Position numbers and translations under genes: made by a program. Positions 1-8,600 of a DNA stretch of 64,000 nt are shown one piece after another. How positions within the stretch are numbered: position 1 is the first letter of the stretch; each line of letters opens with the position of its first letter. The notes under the pieces are model-generated. The model was not told where the DNA came from. It saw only the letters and a program-made list of their open reading frames with translations, and did not search any database. The stretch is taken from assembly GCA_016721015.1 (NCBI GenBank), contig JADKJL010000011.1:1-64000 (forward strand). Reading direction: 5' to 3'. Origin of the DNA: Lysobacterales bacterium (lineage in GTDB: Bacteria > Pseudomonadota > Gammaproteobacteria > Xanthomonadales > Rhodanobacteraceae).

Positions 1-99
1 TGCCGGGGAACTCACGAGACGCATCTTAGTAAGATGTTAAGTCTAATGCAACACTTTAAGTTACATGTGTTAAATCATTGATTTAAATGATTTAAAATC

Positions 100-1018
100 T
101 CAGTTTGTGCGTAGGGATGCCTTCTTTGCACGCCTTCGCTCAGCCGCTGGCAGTTTCCAGTCGTTGTTGAACAAGGCTGGTTCCCAACTTCCGTAGGTCG
201 GATTCGGCAGCACGAACCAGCGCTGGCCGATCCAGTCGAGATAAGGCGTAATGGCCTGCTCACGTCCCGCTGCCGTATTCGTGGGCACGTCGATGAAATC
301 GCCCAACTGGTCGCCGATCTGCAGCAGCACCCGATATTTGCGCGAAATCAGCTCGCGGCGACAACCCTTGTCACTACCTTTCGACGCGCAGCCGGCAACA
401 GTGGTGCCGAGCCCCAGAAAGACGTCCTCGTCGCTGGCGATCGGAAATTCGAGCTTGCGCAGGTTGTCGAGCGTCGCAGCGCCAAGCTCGCCGGCACGAT
501 TGGAAAGATAGAAGACCTTGACTCCTTTGCTCGCTGCGAGCTGGGTGAAGGCGAGCGAGCCCGGCATCGCTCGAGCCGCTTCCTCGCGGCACCAGGGGAT
601 CCAGGTGGCCTCGTTGTAGCTCTCTCCATTGACTACCAGACGCGCCTGATACGGTGAGTTGTCGAGCACCGTTTCGTCGATATCGAGAATCACCGCGGTC
701 TGGTGCGGATCGAGCACCGGTGATTTCCGTTCGCCGATTGGCAGCGCCTCCCAGGTCGGGTCGGACAATGCCTGCAGGAGTTCATCGCCGGCCATGCGGT
801 ACGCCTGACGGTAGATCAGATCATGTTCGATCGCGGTCTGGGTCCAGGCGACGGCATTCCAGATTGTCGTCGGGCGAGGGCAGGGCGCTGCTGTCCGAGC
901 CTACCCGCGGCGCGGACTGTGTGGAGATGGTTGCCGAGGTGTCTGGACGCCGCGCCATGGGCTGGCACGCGCTGAGGGCGAGCATCGTCACGACGATGCA
1001 CGGTGCGAATCTGGACAT
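100..1018 (-). pseudogene. e(P4)-type acid phosphatase/5'-nucleotidase lipoprotein, frameshifted
   Basis: Two minus-strand frames make one protein. The upstream frame (1018 down to about 860) starts MSRFAPCIVVTMLALSACQP, a lipoprotein signal with lipobox LSAC, and runs to a PSPDDNL segment. The downstream frame continues with NAVAWTQTAIEHDLIYRQAY and MAGDELLQAL, then a class C HAD phosphatase domain: motif I DIDET (residues 38-42 of the 231-residue open part, which ends at 100), motif II LSNR and an acidic GDQLGDF motif. One extra G in the run at 859-860 breaks the frame; removing it gives about 305 residues, normal for outer-membrane e(P4)-type phosphatases. These hydrolyse phosphomonoesters such as NMN or 5'-nucleotides. 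A sequencing error is possible. The 5' end is divergent from the AI-2E gene. Confidence 0.85.
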
Positions 1019-1151
1019 GCTGAGACTCCGCTTTTATCGAATCGGCGATGAGGTGGCCAATGCGGAAGTCTACTTCACCCGCCGGATCGCCCGGACTGGC
1101 AATGTGGAACTGCGACTGACAGACTGCGCGACGTTCAGGAATCCACCAGTC

Positions 1152-2171
1152 ATGCCGTTTTCCGCGAAGTTCACCCCACTGCGACTTGCCCAGGTCAGTC
1201 ATGTGCTCGCCGCGCTTGCCCTGCTGCTGGTTCTGCAATTGCGGTTGCTGCCGGTATTGCTTGCCGGGTTGCTTGTGTATGCCTTGGTCAATGCGCTGGC
1301 GCCATCCCTGCAGCGCCATCTGCCCGGCGCCCGCGCGCATTGGCTGGTAGTTGCCTTGCTGGCGGCGCTGGTGGTCGGTCTGCTCAGCTTCGCGATCGTC
1401 GGCAGCATCGCATTTCTCGGCTCGGAACATGGCAATCCATCGCTCCTGTTCGAGCGCATGGCGCCGCTGATAGAGCGCGCACGCGCACAGTTGCCGGCGA
1501 TCGTGGTCGATCACCTGCCGGACAATTACGAACAGATCCGGGTCGCCGTCATGGGTTGGCTGCGCGAACATGCCGCCCAACTCCAACTTGCCGGTGCCAA
1601 TGCCGCGCGGGTGATCGTGCATCTGCTGATCGGCATGGTGCTCGGTGCCATGTTGGCACTTCAGAACGCGCTGGATCGCCCGCTGGAAGGGCCGCTTACA
1701 CAGCAATTGCGCATGCGCAGCATCAATCTGGCCACGGCGTTCCGCGATATCGTCTTTGCTCAGGTCAAGATTTCGGCGCTGAATACGCTGTTCACCGCGA
1801 TCTTCCTGCTGATCGTGCTGCCGCTGTTTGGGGTCAACCTGCCGCTGGCAAAAACCCTGGTCGTCGCGACCTTCGTCTGCGGCTTGCTGCCCGTTGTCGG
1901 CAATCTGATCTCGAACACGCTGATCTTCGTCATCGGCCTGTCGGTCTCGCTCTGGGTTGCGATCGCCGCCCTGATCTTCCTCGTCCTCATCCACAAGCTC
2001 GAGTATTTCCTCAATGCCCGCATCATCGGCGGCCAGATCCGGGCGCGCGCATGGCAGCTGTTGATTGCCATGCTGGTCATGGAGGCTGCATTCGGCCTCG
2101 CCGGCATCGTCGCCGCGCCGATTTATTTCGCCTACCTGAAGCGTGAGCTTGAGGCGGCCAATCTCGTCTGA
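1152..2171 (+). CDS. AI-2E/PerM family membrane transporter
   Basis: 339 residues starting MPFSAKFTPLRLAQVSHVLA. The protein has an N-terminal pair of hydrophobic segments (about residues 17-55 and 65-95), a central soluble region, and a C-terminal block of membrane helices with the family-like stretch KTLVVATFVCGLLPVVGNLI, followed by another long hydrophobic run and a final helix. Length and layout fit the AI-2E/PerM family (YdiK, PerM, TqsA), which are putative exporters of small molecules; the substrate cannot be read from sequence. The frame stays open far upstream (to 654) antisense to the phosphatase gene, but only the ATG at 1152 gives a typical N-terminus. A 7-bp hairpin, GCGCTATACGAATAGCGC (about 2186-2203), follows the stop. 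Confidence 0.85.
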   Translation: MPFSAKFTPLRLAQVSHVLAALALLLVLQLRLLPVLLAGLLVYALVNALAPSLQRHLPGARAHWLVVALLAALVVGLLSFAIVGSIAFLGSEHGNPSLLFERMAPLIERARAQLPAIVVDHLPDNYEQIRVAVMGWLREHAAQLQLAGANAARVIVHLLIGMVLGAMLALQNALDRPLEGPLTQQLRMRSINLATAFRDIVFAQVKISALNTLFTAIFLLIVLPLFGVNLPLAKTLVVATFVCGLLPVVGNLISNTLIFVIGLSVSLWVAIAALIFLVLIHKLEYFLNARIIGGQIRARAWQLLIAMLVMEAAFGLAGIVAAPIYFAYLKRELEAANLV

Positions 2172-2680
2172 GACAGGCCCAAACATGCGCTATACGAATA
2201 GCGCAAACGGAGCTATCGAAGCCAAATTGCGTGCAGGGCAGGCTGGCAATGCCGGTTCGGCGGGATCTGCAAGAACATCGAAGCCTGCAGGCGCTGCAAT
2301 TCGATAAAAGCCGGCATTGCTGCCCGCCTTGAAGCTTCAAGTGACCTCGATGCTCAGACCGCCATCGTTCTCATCCACATCAGAACTGGCAACGAGCCAA
2401 TAGTCGAATCGGACGAGGTGCCCGGCAGTTGACGTCATTGAGAAAATCCGGATCAGGTGCCGGCGCACCGCGATTGGAATGGGAAACCTCTGATTGCTTG
2501 AGGACGCACTGTGTACTGGACAGGTTGAACTCACTCAGCTGGCGGCAACCTTGTTGTCGGCCCAAGTCGACCTGCAAGTTACCGGCGCATCAAAGGTGTA
2601 GGTTTGCGGCGTCCGCCCGAATTGGCCGCGATGGGAGAGGAACGAATTTCCGTTGGAACCGAGCCTTAGAAGCTGGACTC
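2172..2680. other. Intergenic region without a supported gene
   Basis: About 500 bp between the AI-2E gene and the 3' end of rep. Short open frames on both strands (for example minus 2337-2534 and 2380-2577) overlap each other, lack ribosome binding sites and resemble no family I know. The region could hold a badly decayed gene, but nothing can be claimed. Confidence 0.5.
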
Positions 2681-4657
2681 TCAGTCGTCGAACAGGGCGG
2701 CCAGCTTGGCGATACTTGAGCTGGCGACTTCCTTGCGCTGGGCTTCATCTTGTTCAGCATCGCGGCCCGACCAGTGCAGATCCGAAGCGGGCAATTCTGC
2801 AAGGAAGCGGCTCGGATCGTTGGCGATGATTTCGCCGAAGCGGCGCTTGCGACGGGTGAAGCTCAAGGCCAGTTGTTCCTTGGCGCGGGTAATGCCGACA
2901 TACATCAGCCGGCGTTCCTCGTCGAGGCGACCTTCATCGATGCTCGCCTCGTGCGGAAACGAGCCTTCTTCCACCCCGATGATGAAGACGAAGCGGAATT
3001 CGAGCCCCTTGGCCGAGTGCAGGGTCATCAGGCGCACCGCATTGCCGGGATCATCGCGGTCGCCGTGGGTGAGCAGCGCGAGCTGAGCGGCCAGGTCACC
3101 GGCTGCCCCTTCCTTCTGCATGGCGCGAAACCATTCGGTCAGCTCCTTGAGATTCTCGAGCCGGCGCGCACGCAGGCCGGGTTCCTTGATCTGCGCAGCG
3201 ATGTGATCGGAGTAGCCGACGCGTTCGATCAGTTGATCGACCAGATCGGCCGCTGCGGTGCGTTCCGCCGAGCGCGCGAGATCGCGGATCAGATTCACGA
3301 ATCCAGCCAGGGCCGAAGCCGGGCGGGCCGACAAACCGGCCAGCACGGTGTCATTCTGCGCGGCACGCAACATCGAGACATGCCGCGCTCCGGCCGCCTG
3401 ACCCAGCTTTTCGAGTGACGTTGCACCGATGTCGCGGCGCGGAATATTGACGATGCGCAGAAAAGCCGCGTCGTCGTCCGGATTGTTGATCAGACGCAGA
3501 TAGGCAAGCAGATCCTTGACCTCGGCGCGTTCGAGAAACGCCGTTCCGCCACTCAGGTGATAGGGCACGCGGGCGATGCGCAAGGCTTTTTCCAGCGCGC
3601 GCGACTGGTGGTTGCCGCGGTACAAAATGGCGAACTCGTTCCAGCGCGCCTTGTGCTTCTCGGCCAGATGTGCGATCTCGGCCGCGATACGCTCGGCCTC
3701 GTGCTCGTCGTCGCGACATTCGAGGACGCGAATCGGTGGGCCTTCGGCAGCTTCGCTCCAGAGCTTTTTCTCGAACAGATGATCGTTGTTGGCGATCAAG
3801 GCATTGGCGACGCGCAGGATGCGTTTCCCGCAGCGGTAGTTCTGCTCAAGCTTGATCACCTTGAGCTTCGGATAGTCGCGCGAAAGCTCGCCGAGATTTT
3901 CCGGATTGGCGCCGCGCCAGGCGTAGATGCTCTGGTCGTCATCACCGACCGCAGTGAACATGCCGCGCTCGCCGGCCAGCAACTTGACCAGGCGGTATTG
4001 CGCGATGTTGGTGTCCTGATATTCATCCAGGAGCAGGTAGCGGATGCGTTCCTGCCACGCCGCACGCGCCTCGTCATCGCTTTCGAGAATCTGCAGGGGC
4101 AGGCGGATCAGATCGTCGAAATCGACCGCATTGAAGGCTGCGAGGCGCTTCTGGTAGGCCGCATAGATTGCCGCCGCCTCGCGCTCGCGCACGCCGTTCG
4201 CCGCCGCTTCGGCCTGTGCGGGCGTAAGGCCCTCGTTCTTGGCCCGTGAAACCAGTGATTGCAGTGCCCACAGCGCATCGTTCTTGATGCCGTTCGGCGC
4301 GAGTTCCTTGATCAGGCCCTGGCTGTCATCCGCATCAAGCACTGAAAATCCGCGGCGCAGGTTGGCCCGTGCGTGTTCGATCTGCAGGAACTTGAGCCCC
4401 AGCGCGTGGAACGTGCACACCGTCAGTCCCTCCGCCACTGGTCCCTGGATCAGCTTGCCGACCCGCTCGCGCATCTCGCGCGCCGCCTTGTTGGTGAACG
4501 TGATCGCGGCGATTTTCGAGGCCGACAGGTGTTTGCGCTTGACCAGATGAGCGATTTTCTCGGTGATTACCCGAGTCTTGCCCGAGCCCGCACCGGCGAG
4601 CACGAGCAGCGGGCCATCGCAGTAGTCAATGGCGGCACGTTGGTAGGGGTTGAGCAT
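2681..4657 (-). CDS. rep: ATP-dependent DNA helicase Rep
   Basis: 658 residues, starting MLNPYQRAAIDYCDGPLLVL. SF1A helicase motifs are clear: motif I LAGAGSGKT, motif Ia ITFTNKAAREM, motif II LLLDEYQDTN, motif III VGDDDQSIYAWRGA, motif IV LEQNYRC, and motif V/VI LMTLHSAKGLEF and YVGITRA. Length and N-terminus match E. coli Rep (673 residues) more than UvrD (about 720). Rep is a 3'-5' helicase that clears proteins ahead of replication forks. The frame is open 14 codons further upstream, but those codons (ATPHSLLPTPAPT) are translated G/C-rich repeat, so the internal ATG at 4657 is preferred. No Shine-Dalgarno precedes it; the leader is a pyrimidine-rich repeat arm. Divergent from tdk. Confidence 0.93.
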   Translation of the reverse strand: MLNPYQRAAIDYCDGPLLVLAGAGSGKTRVITEKIAHLVKRKHLSASKIAAITFTNKAAREMRERVGKLIQGPVAEGLTVCTFHALGLKFLQIEHARANLRRGFSVLDADDSQGLIKELAPNGIKNDALWALQSLVSRAKNEGLTPAQAEAAANGVREREAAAIYAAYQKRLAAFNAVDFDDLIRLPLQILESDDEARAAWQERIRYLLLDEYQDTNIAQYRLVKLLAGERGMFTAVGDDDQSIYAWRGANPENLGELSRDYPKLKVIKLEQNYRCGKRILRVANALIANNDHLFEKKLWSEAAEGPPIRVLECRDDEHEAERIAAEIAHLAEKHKARWNEFAILYRGNHQSRALEKALRIARVPYHLSGGTAFLERAEVKDLLAYLRLINNPDDDAAFLRIVNIPRRDIGATSLEKLGQAAGARHVSMLRAAQNDTVLAGLSARPASALAGFVNLIRDLARSAERTAAADLVDQLIERVGYSDHIAAQIKEPGLRARRLENLKELTEWFRAMQKEGAAGDLAAQLALLTHGDRDDPGNAVRLMTLHSAKGLEFRFVFIIGVEEGSFPHEASIDEGRLDEERRLMYVGITRAKEQLALSFTRRKRRFGEIIANDPSRFLAELPASDLHWSGRDAEQDEAQRKEVASSSIAKLAALFDD

Positions 4658-4666
4658 GGTTGGAGC

Positions 4667-4824
4667 GGGAGTGGGGAGTAGGGAGTGGGGAGTAGCCAAG
4701 CAACGACGTGGGATTTTCGCATAGACGACAGGTCAACTTACCCGTCGCATGACGCAGTCGCCGCACACAGGCACAATTGCGGGCTCTTGCGTTACCGACT
4801 CCCCACTCCCTACTCCCCACTCCC
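4667..4824. repeat. Inverted pair of G-rich (G4-capable) repeats, copy A
   Basis: The left arm (4667-4694) reads GGGAGTGGGGAGTAGGGAGT and onward; the right arm (4798-4824) is its reverse complement. About 100 bp of unrelated sequence separates them. Each arm has at least four G runs of three or more with 3-4 nt spacers, which is a canonical G-quadruplex pattern. The element ends 9 bp from the rep start and 8 bp from the tdk start, so it fills the divergent promoter region. Confidence 0.9.
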
Positions 4825-4832
4825 GTTCTTCA

Positions 4833-5453
4833 ATGTCCAAACTCTATTTCTATTACTCGGCCATGAATGCCGGCAAGACGACGACGCTGTTGCAGAGCGC
4901 GTACAACTACCAAGAGCGTGGCATGCGCACTCGCATCCTGACCCCGAAGCTCGACAATCGGGCGGGCGAGGGCGTGGTCGCCTCGCGCATCGGGCTCAAG
5001 GCCGAGGGCCTGCGTTTCGAGCGCGAGGATGATCTGCTTGCACTGATCGATGCCGATATTGCCAGCAACGGCAAGCTTGATTGTGTGCTCGTCGACGAAG
5101 CCCAGTTCCTGAGCAAGGCACAGGTCTGGCAACTGACCGATGTGGTCGACAAGCGCGATATTCCGGTGCTGGCCTATGGTCTGCGCACCGATTTCCGCGG
5201 CGAATTGTTCGAGGGCAGCCAGTATCTGCTGGCCTGGGCCGACAATCTCGACGAGATCAAGACGATTTGCCATACCGGCAGCAAGGCAACCATGGTCGTG
5301 CGCGTCGACGAACACGGTCGCGCCGTGACCGACGGGCCGCAGGTCGAGATCGGCGGCAACGAGCGCTATGTGTCAGTCAGCCGCGCCGAGTTCAAGAAAA
5401 TCGTCGACGGTGAAGGACGCATCGAATTGCAACAGCCGGTGTTGCCGCTTTGA
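4833..5453 (+). CDS. tdk: Thymidine kinase
   Basis: 206 residues, starting MSKLYFYYSAMNAGKTTTLL, with Walker A SAMNAGKTT (about residues 9-17), Walker B VLVDEAQF (85-92), and the TK1-type signatures YGLRTDFRGELFEGSQYLLA (115-134) and GGNERYVSVSR. It phosphorylates thymidine to dTMP in salvage. The zinc site of TK1-type enzymes is mostly missing: the first site has a single Cys (C146, in TICHTG) and the second site (VSVSRAEF) has none. The frame is open upstream to 4749, but those codons encode the repeat. The ATG at 4833 has no purine-rich ribosome site, only the C/T-rich repeat arm and GTTCTTCA. Confidence 0.95.
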   Translation: MSKLYFYYSAMNAGKTTTLLQSAYNYQERGMRTRILTPKLDNRAGEGVVASRIGLKAEGLRFEREDDLLALIDADIASNGKLDCVLVDEAQFLSKAQVWQLTDVVDKRDIPVLAYGLRTDFRGELFEGSQYLLAWADNLDEIKTICHTGSKATMVVRVDEHGRAVTDGPQVEIGGNERYVSVSRAEFKKIVDGEGRIELQQPVLPL

Positions 5454-5455
5454 AC

Positions 5456-5623
5456 GGGAGTGGGGAGTGGGGAGTAGGGAGTGGGAAAAGCAGATCGCGG
5501 TATGCGCAACCATCGCTAGTGATTCTGCCTGTAGCGAGCGCGAGAAACGAAGTTGGTGGAGCGAATGCAGTTCAGTTCGCCTTACAGTGCTTTCCGATTC
5601 CCCACTCCCTACTCTCCACTCCC
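5456..5623. repeat. Inverted pair of G-rich (G4-capable) repeats, copy B
   Basis: The left arm (5456-5485) is built of GGGAGTGGGGAGT units; the right arm (about 5600-5623) is the complementary CCCACTCCCTACTC pattern. The spacer is unrelated to that of copy A. The pair exactly fills the gap between the convergent tdk and mutM stop codons (2 bp from tdk, 5 bp from mutM). It could fold as a long hairpin and so act as a two-way terminator; that is inference. Confidence 0.9.
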
Positions 5624-5628
5624 GGCCT

Positions 5629-6441
5629 TCAACGCTGACACCGCCCGCAAAAGAAGGTCGAGCGCTGGCCCAGGGTGATCGAGCGGATCGGTGTTCCGCA
5701 GTTGCGGCAGGCTTTTCCGACACGACCATAGACGTACAGCTCCTGCTCGAAATAGCCGGGTACGCCATCGGGCGAGATGAAGTCGCGCAGGGTGGTGCCG
5801 CCGCGCTGGATGGCGTGGCCGAGGATGCGCTTGATCGCTTCGGCGAGTTTCGCGTAGCGCTCGCGGGAAACCGCTCCGGCCTTGCGCCGAGGATTGATGC
5901 CGGCGGCAAACAACGCTTCGGCCGCATAGATGTTGCCGACGCCGACCACGATCGCCTGATCCATGATGAAGGTCTTGATTGCGGCCGACCTTCCACGCGA
6001 ACGCTGCCACAGATGGTCGCCATCGAAGGCGTCGTCGAGCGGCTCGGGCCCAAGATGCGCAAGCAGTTCGTGCATGTGGCCGACCGGTTGCCAGAGCAGG
6101 CTGCCGAAGCGGCGCGGATCGGTGAAACGCAACAGGCGTCCCGAATCGAGCAGCCAGTCGTAGTGGTCGTGCTTGCCCGCTATCGTTTCGGGATCGAGCA
6201 CGCGCAGGCTGCCTGACATGCCGAGGTGGAGCACGGCGCTGCCGGCCTGTGTGTGCACGAGCAGGTATTTGGCGCGGCGCTCGATCGACTCGATACGTTG
6301 ACCGGGCAAGGTCGCGATCAGCTGTTTGGGGATCGGCCAGCGCAATCGCGCCTGGCGGATGACGAGGTTCGAGATGCGCCGGCCGAGCAGATGCGGCGCG
6401 ATGCCAAGGCGGGTGGTTTCAACTTCGGGAAGTTCGGGCAC
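5629..6441 (-). CDS. mutM: Formamidopyrimidine-DNA glycosylase
   Basis: 270 residues. N-terminus MPELPEVETTRLGI carries the catalytic Pro2/Glu3 pair of Fpg/Nei enzymes. There is a central helix-two-turn-helix (about 165-185, GNIYAAEALFAAGINPRR) and a C-terminal zinc finger CRNCGTPIRSITLGQRSTFF followed by CGRC (about 245-269). The enzyme excises 8-oxoguanine and formamidopyrimidines and nicks the abasic site. It lies 12 bp downstream of the DUF4340-like gene and is probably the last gene of the ABC-exporter operon. The 3' end meets G4 repeat copy B. Confidence 0.96.
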   Translation of the reverse strand: MPELPEVETTRLGIAPHLLGRRISNLVIRQARLRWPIPKQLIATLPGQRIESIERRAKYLLVHTQAGSAVLHLGMSGSLRVLDPETIAGKHDHYDWLLDSGRLLRFTDPRRFGSLLWQPVGHMHELLAHLGPEPLDDAFDGDHLWQRSRGRSAAIKTFIMDQAIVVGVGNIYAAEALFAAGINPRRKAGAVSRERYAKLAEAIKRILGHAIQRGGTTLRDFISPDGVPGYFEQELYVYGRVGKACRNCGTPIRSITLGQRSTFFCGRCQR

Positions 6442-6453
6442 GGCGCGATCGAG

Positions 6454-7248
6454 TCACTGCACGCTGGCGTCGACGTCGCCAAGCAAGGCGGTTGCCTGCT
6501 CCGGCGACAACAGGTAGTCCAATGCAGGCTCGTCGCGTCGGGCGACGGTGGCAGCACCGTTGCGGATGAATTGAAAAACGACCCGCTCGCCATCAGCGAG
6601 CTGCAACTCGACGGCGGGATTCCCGTCGCTTGGCGATGTGTCGCCACGGACGCTGATCCGATCGGCCAATGCGACATTCCAGGTTTCGATCAATTGCGGC
6701 TGCTCGATGCCATCGATCTTGAGGCTCGCCAGCACTGATCCGCGCGGGACGAGGTGACGATCGAGCTCGCTTGCCGGCGCGGCGATCAGGAACGGGCTGA
6801 AACGATCCGGAACCATCGCGATTTTGTCGCCGACATGCACGTAGCTGTCGCCATTGAATGCGTCGGTCGTGCCGATATCAAAATGCATGGAATCGAGATC
6901 AAGGCTTACCAACGCAGGATCGAGGCCAATCTTTTCTGCATTCAGGCTGGCGAACGCTCGTCGACTGCGCACCGGTGAGGTCGCGATCGAGAGCAGTCGC
7001 GCAACCTGCGCATCGTCTGCGGGCAGATTGAACGGCTCGCGCATCATCCAGTGACCGTCAATGCGTTCGAAACGGCGCGCCACGCATTGCAGGCAGGCGA
7101 CGCGCACCTGCCTAATGGTCGCCGGATCAAGCGCGCTGAGCGGCGGTTCGAATCGCGCGACTTCCCGGTGAACCTGCCAATACACGGCGACGCCGAGCGC
7201 GGCGACGACGCCGATCAGAATCAGGTTGGTGCGCGTTGCGCGTTTCAT
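6454..7248 (-). CDS. DUF4340-like membrane-anchored protein
   Basis: 264 residues, starting MKRATRTNLILIGVVAALGV: one N-terminal membrane anchor (about residues 8-27), then a soluble, probably periplasmic domain. Residues 45-75 contain a Cys-rich VRVACLQC segment. The start shares one base with the upstream gene's stop (TGATG), so translation is coupled. Proteins of the DUF4340 type usually sit beside Gld-like ABC exporters, as here. I recognise the setting better than the sequence itself. No function can be given beyond being an accessory of the exporter. Confidence 0.7.
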   Translation of the reverse strand: MKRATRTNLILIGVVAALGVAVYWQVHREVARFEPPLSALDPATIRQVRVACLQCVARRFERIDGHWMMREPFNLPADDAQVARLLSIATSPVRSRRAFASLNAEKIGLDPALVSLDLDSMHFDIGTTDAFNGDSYVHVGDKIAMVPDRFSPFLIAAPASELDRHLVPRGSVLASLKIDGIEQPQLIETWNVALADRISVRGDTSPSDGNPAVELQLADGERVVFQFIRNGAATVARRDEPALDYLLSPEQATALLGDVDASVQ

Positions 7249-8597
7249 CAGCGACGCCGACGCCGACGCCAGATCCACAGGCCGCTGCCGGCGAGGAGGA
7301 TCGGCAGGCCAAGCAGGAAGCCGAAGCTGATGATCGCCAGGGCGGTGTCAGACAGTTGGATCGTGCGGTCTTCGGCCGCCGGCTCGGCAACCTCGATCAG
7401 GGCATCATCGGCCAGCAGCCAGTCGAACACGCGCGTGCCGAAATCACGATTGCCGCCATTGCCGATATAGCTGTTGGACAGGAAATCGCCATCACCAATG
7501 ACGACCACGCGTTGCTCGCGCGCGCCGGGCCGCGGCGACAGCCGGGTCATTGCGAAACCGAAATCGAGCGGTCCGGAGATCTCGCCATCGGCACCGTCGT
7601 AGCGCACGTCAGCGGCCGCTTCGCCGCCTTTGGGAATATGCCCGGTCTCGTTCCAGGACTGCGCCGAACTCTGCAGGATGGATTTGAAATCCCACTTGGG
7701 CGGCGCGAGCTGGGCCAACGCGACCGGCTGCGGAAACACGGTGCCGAGATCGAAATCCTTGTCGATGGCGTGACTGGGGTAGCGATTGACCGCGACGAAA
7801 CTCGGATCCTGGATGCCATACGCCTGGCTCGCGCCATCGACGATCACACCCGGCAGCACGCGGATCGACAGGGCTTCGGCCAACGCATCGAGACCATCGT
7901 CTTCACCTGCCTCGAGCAGCCAAAGCAGGTTGCCACCGCGTTCCACGTAGTCAAGGATGGCCATGGCTGATGGCCCGGCCAGTGCCACCCGCGGATTGGC
8001 GATGACGAGCAGGTCGAGGTTGTCGGGAACCTTGGCGGTCAAGGCAAGAGCGAGATTGACACTGCGGATGCCACGTTGCTTGAGGGTGGCGCCGAACTGG
8101 CCCCAATCGGCGTTGGCCACACCATCCGGTTTGCGTTCACCCTCACCTTCAAGAAAGGCAACCAGGCGTTCGTGGGCGCGCGACAGGCGCAGCAGGGCAC
8201 TGCTGATGTCCGCTTCGCTCAGGGTCTTCAGGCGCTCGCTGCGGCCGCTGTAGCGCAGCTCGATCTCGCCATCGATCTGGACGCTGGCATTGCGCATCGC
8301 CTCGGGGTCGGCATCGGGATCGATGAAACGCAAGCTCAGATCAGACTTGACTCGCACATAGCGCGCAATGAAGTCTTCGATTGTCTTGCGCAGGTTGCCT
8401 TGCGGGCGCGCATACGAAACGATCTCGATCGGGCCATGCATCGATTCGAGCAATCTCGTCGACGGCTCGCTCAGGCTCGCCCGCTGAGTGCGGCTGAAGT
8501 CGCGGACGAAACCATGACGTGTGCTCAAGAAACCGATCAGCAATGCGGCCGCAATCAGCAGGAGCACATGGATGAGATTGTTCAGGCGCTCGTTCAT
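7248..8597 (-). CDS. GldG-like ABC exporter auxiliary protein
   Basis: 449 residues. An N-terminal membrane helix (about 8-24, LIHVLLLIAAALLIGFL) leads to a large extracytoplasmic region typical of the ABC_transp_aux/GldG family (EIVSYARPQGNLRKTIEDFI near 58-77; GGNLLWLLEAGEDDGLDALA in the middle). A C-terminal helix (about 418-440) ends in a run of arginines. In Bacteroidetes GldG works with GldA (ATPase) and GldF (permease) in gliding. In proteobacteria the same trio occurs without gliding and its substrate is unknown. It lies 3 bp downstream of the permease gene. Confidence 0.8.
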   Translation of the reverse strand: MNERLNNLIHVLLLIAAALLIGFLSTRHGFVRDFSRTQRASLSEPSTRLLESMHGPIEIVSYARPQGNLRKTIEDFIARYVRVKSDLSLRFIDPDADPEAMRNASVQIDGEIELRYSGRSERLKTLSEADISSALLRLSRAHERLVAFLEGEGERKPDGVANADWGQFGATLKQRGIRSVNLALALTAKVPDNLDLLVIANPRVALAGPSAMAILDYVERGGNLLWLLEAGEDDGLDALAEALSIRVLPGVIVDGASQAYGIQDPSFVAVNRYPSHAIDKDFDLGTVFPQPVALAQLAPPKWDFKSILQSSAQSWNETGHIPKGGEAAADVRYDGADGEISGPLDFGFAMTRLSPRPGAREQRVVVIGDGDFLSNSYIGNGGNRDFGTRVFDWLLADDALIEVAEPAAEDRTIQLSDTALAIISFGFLLGLPILLAGSGLWIWRRRRRR

Positions 8598-8600
8598 CGC

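Noticed and set aside
654..1151. Upstream extension of the AI-2E gene
   Set aside because: The codons run antisense through the phosphatase 5' end and promoter, and the family starts at the ATG at 1152.
816..2186. 456-residue minus-strand open frame opposite the AI-2E gene
   Set aside because: Composition rich in Q, R and D and without any domain; it is the shadow of the plus-strand gene.
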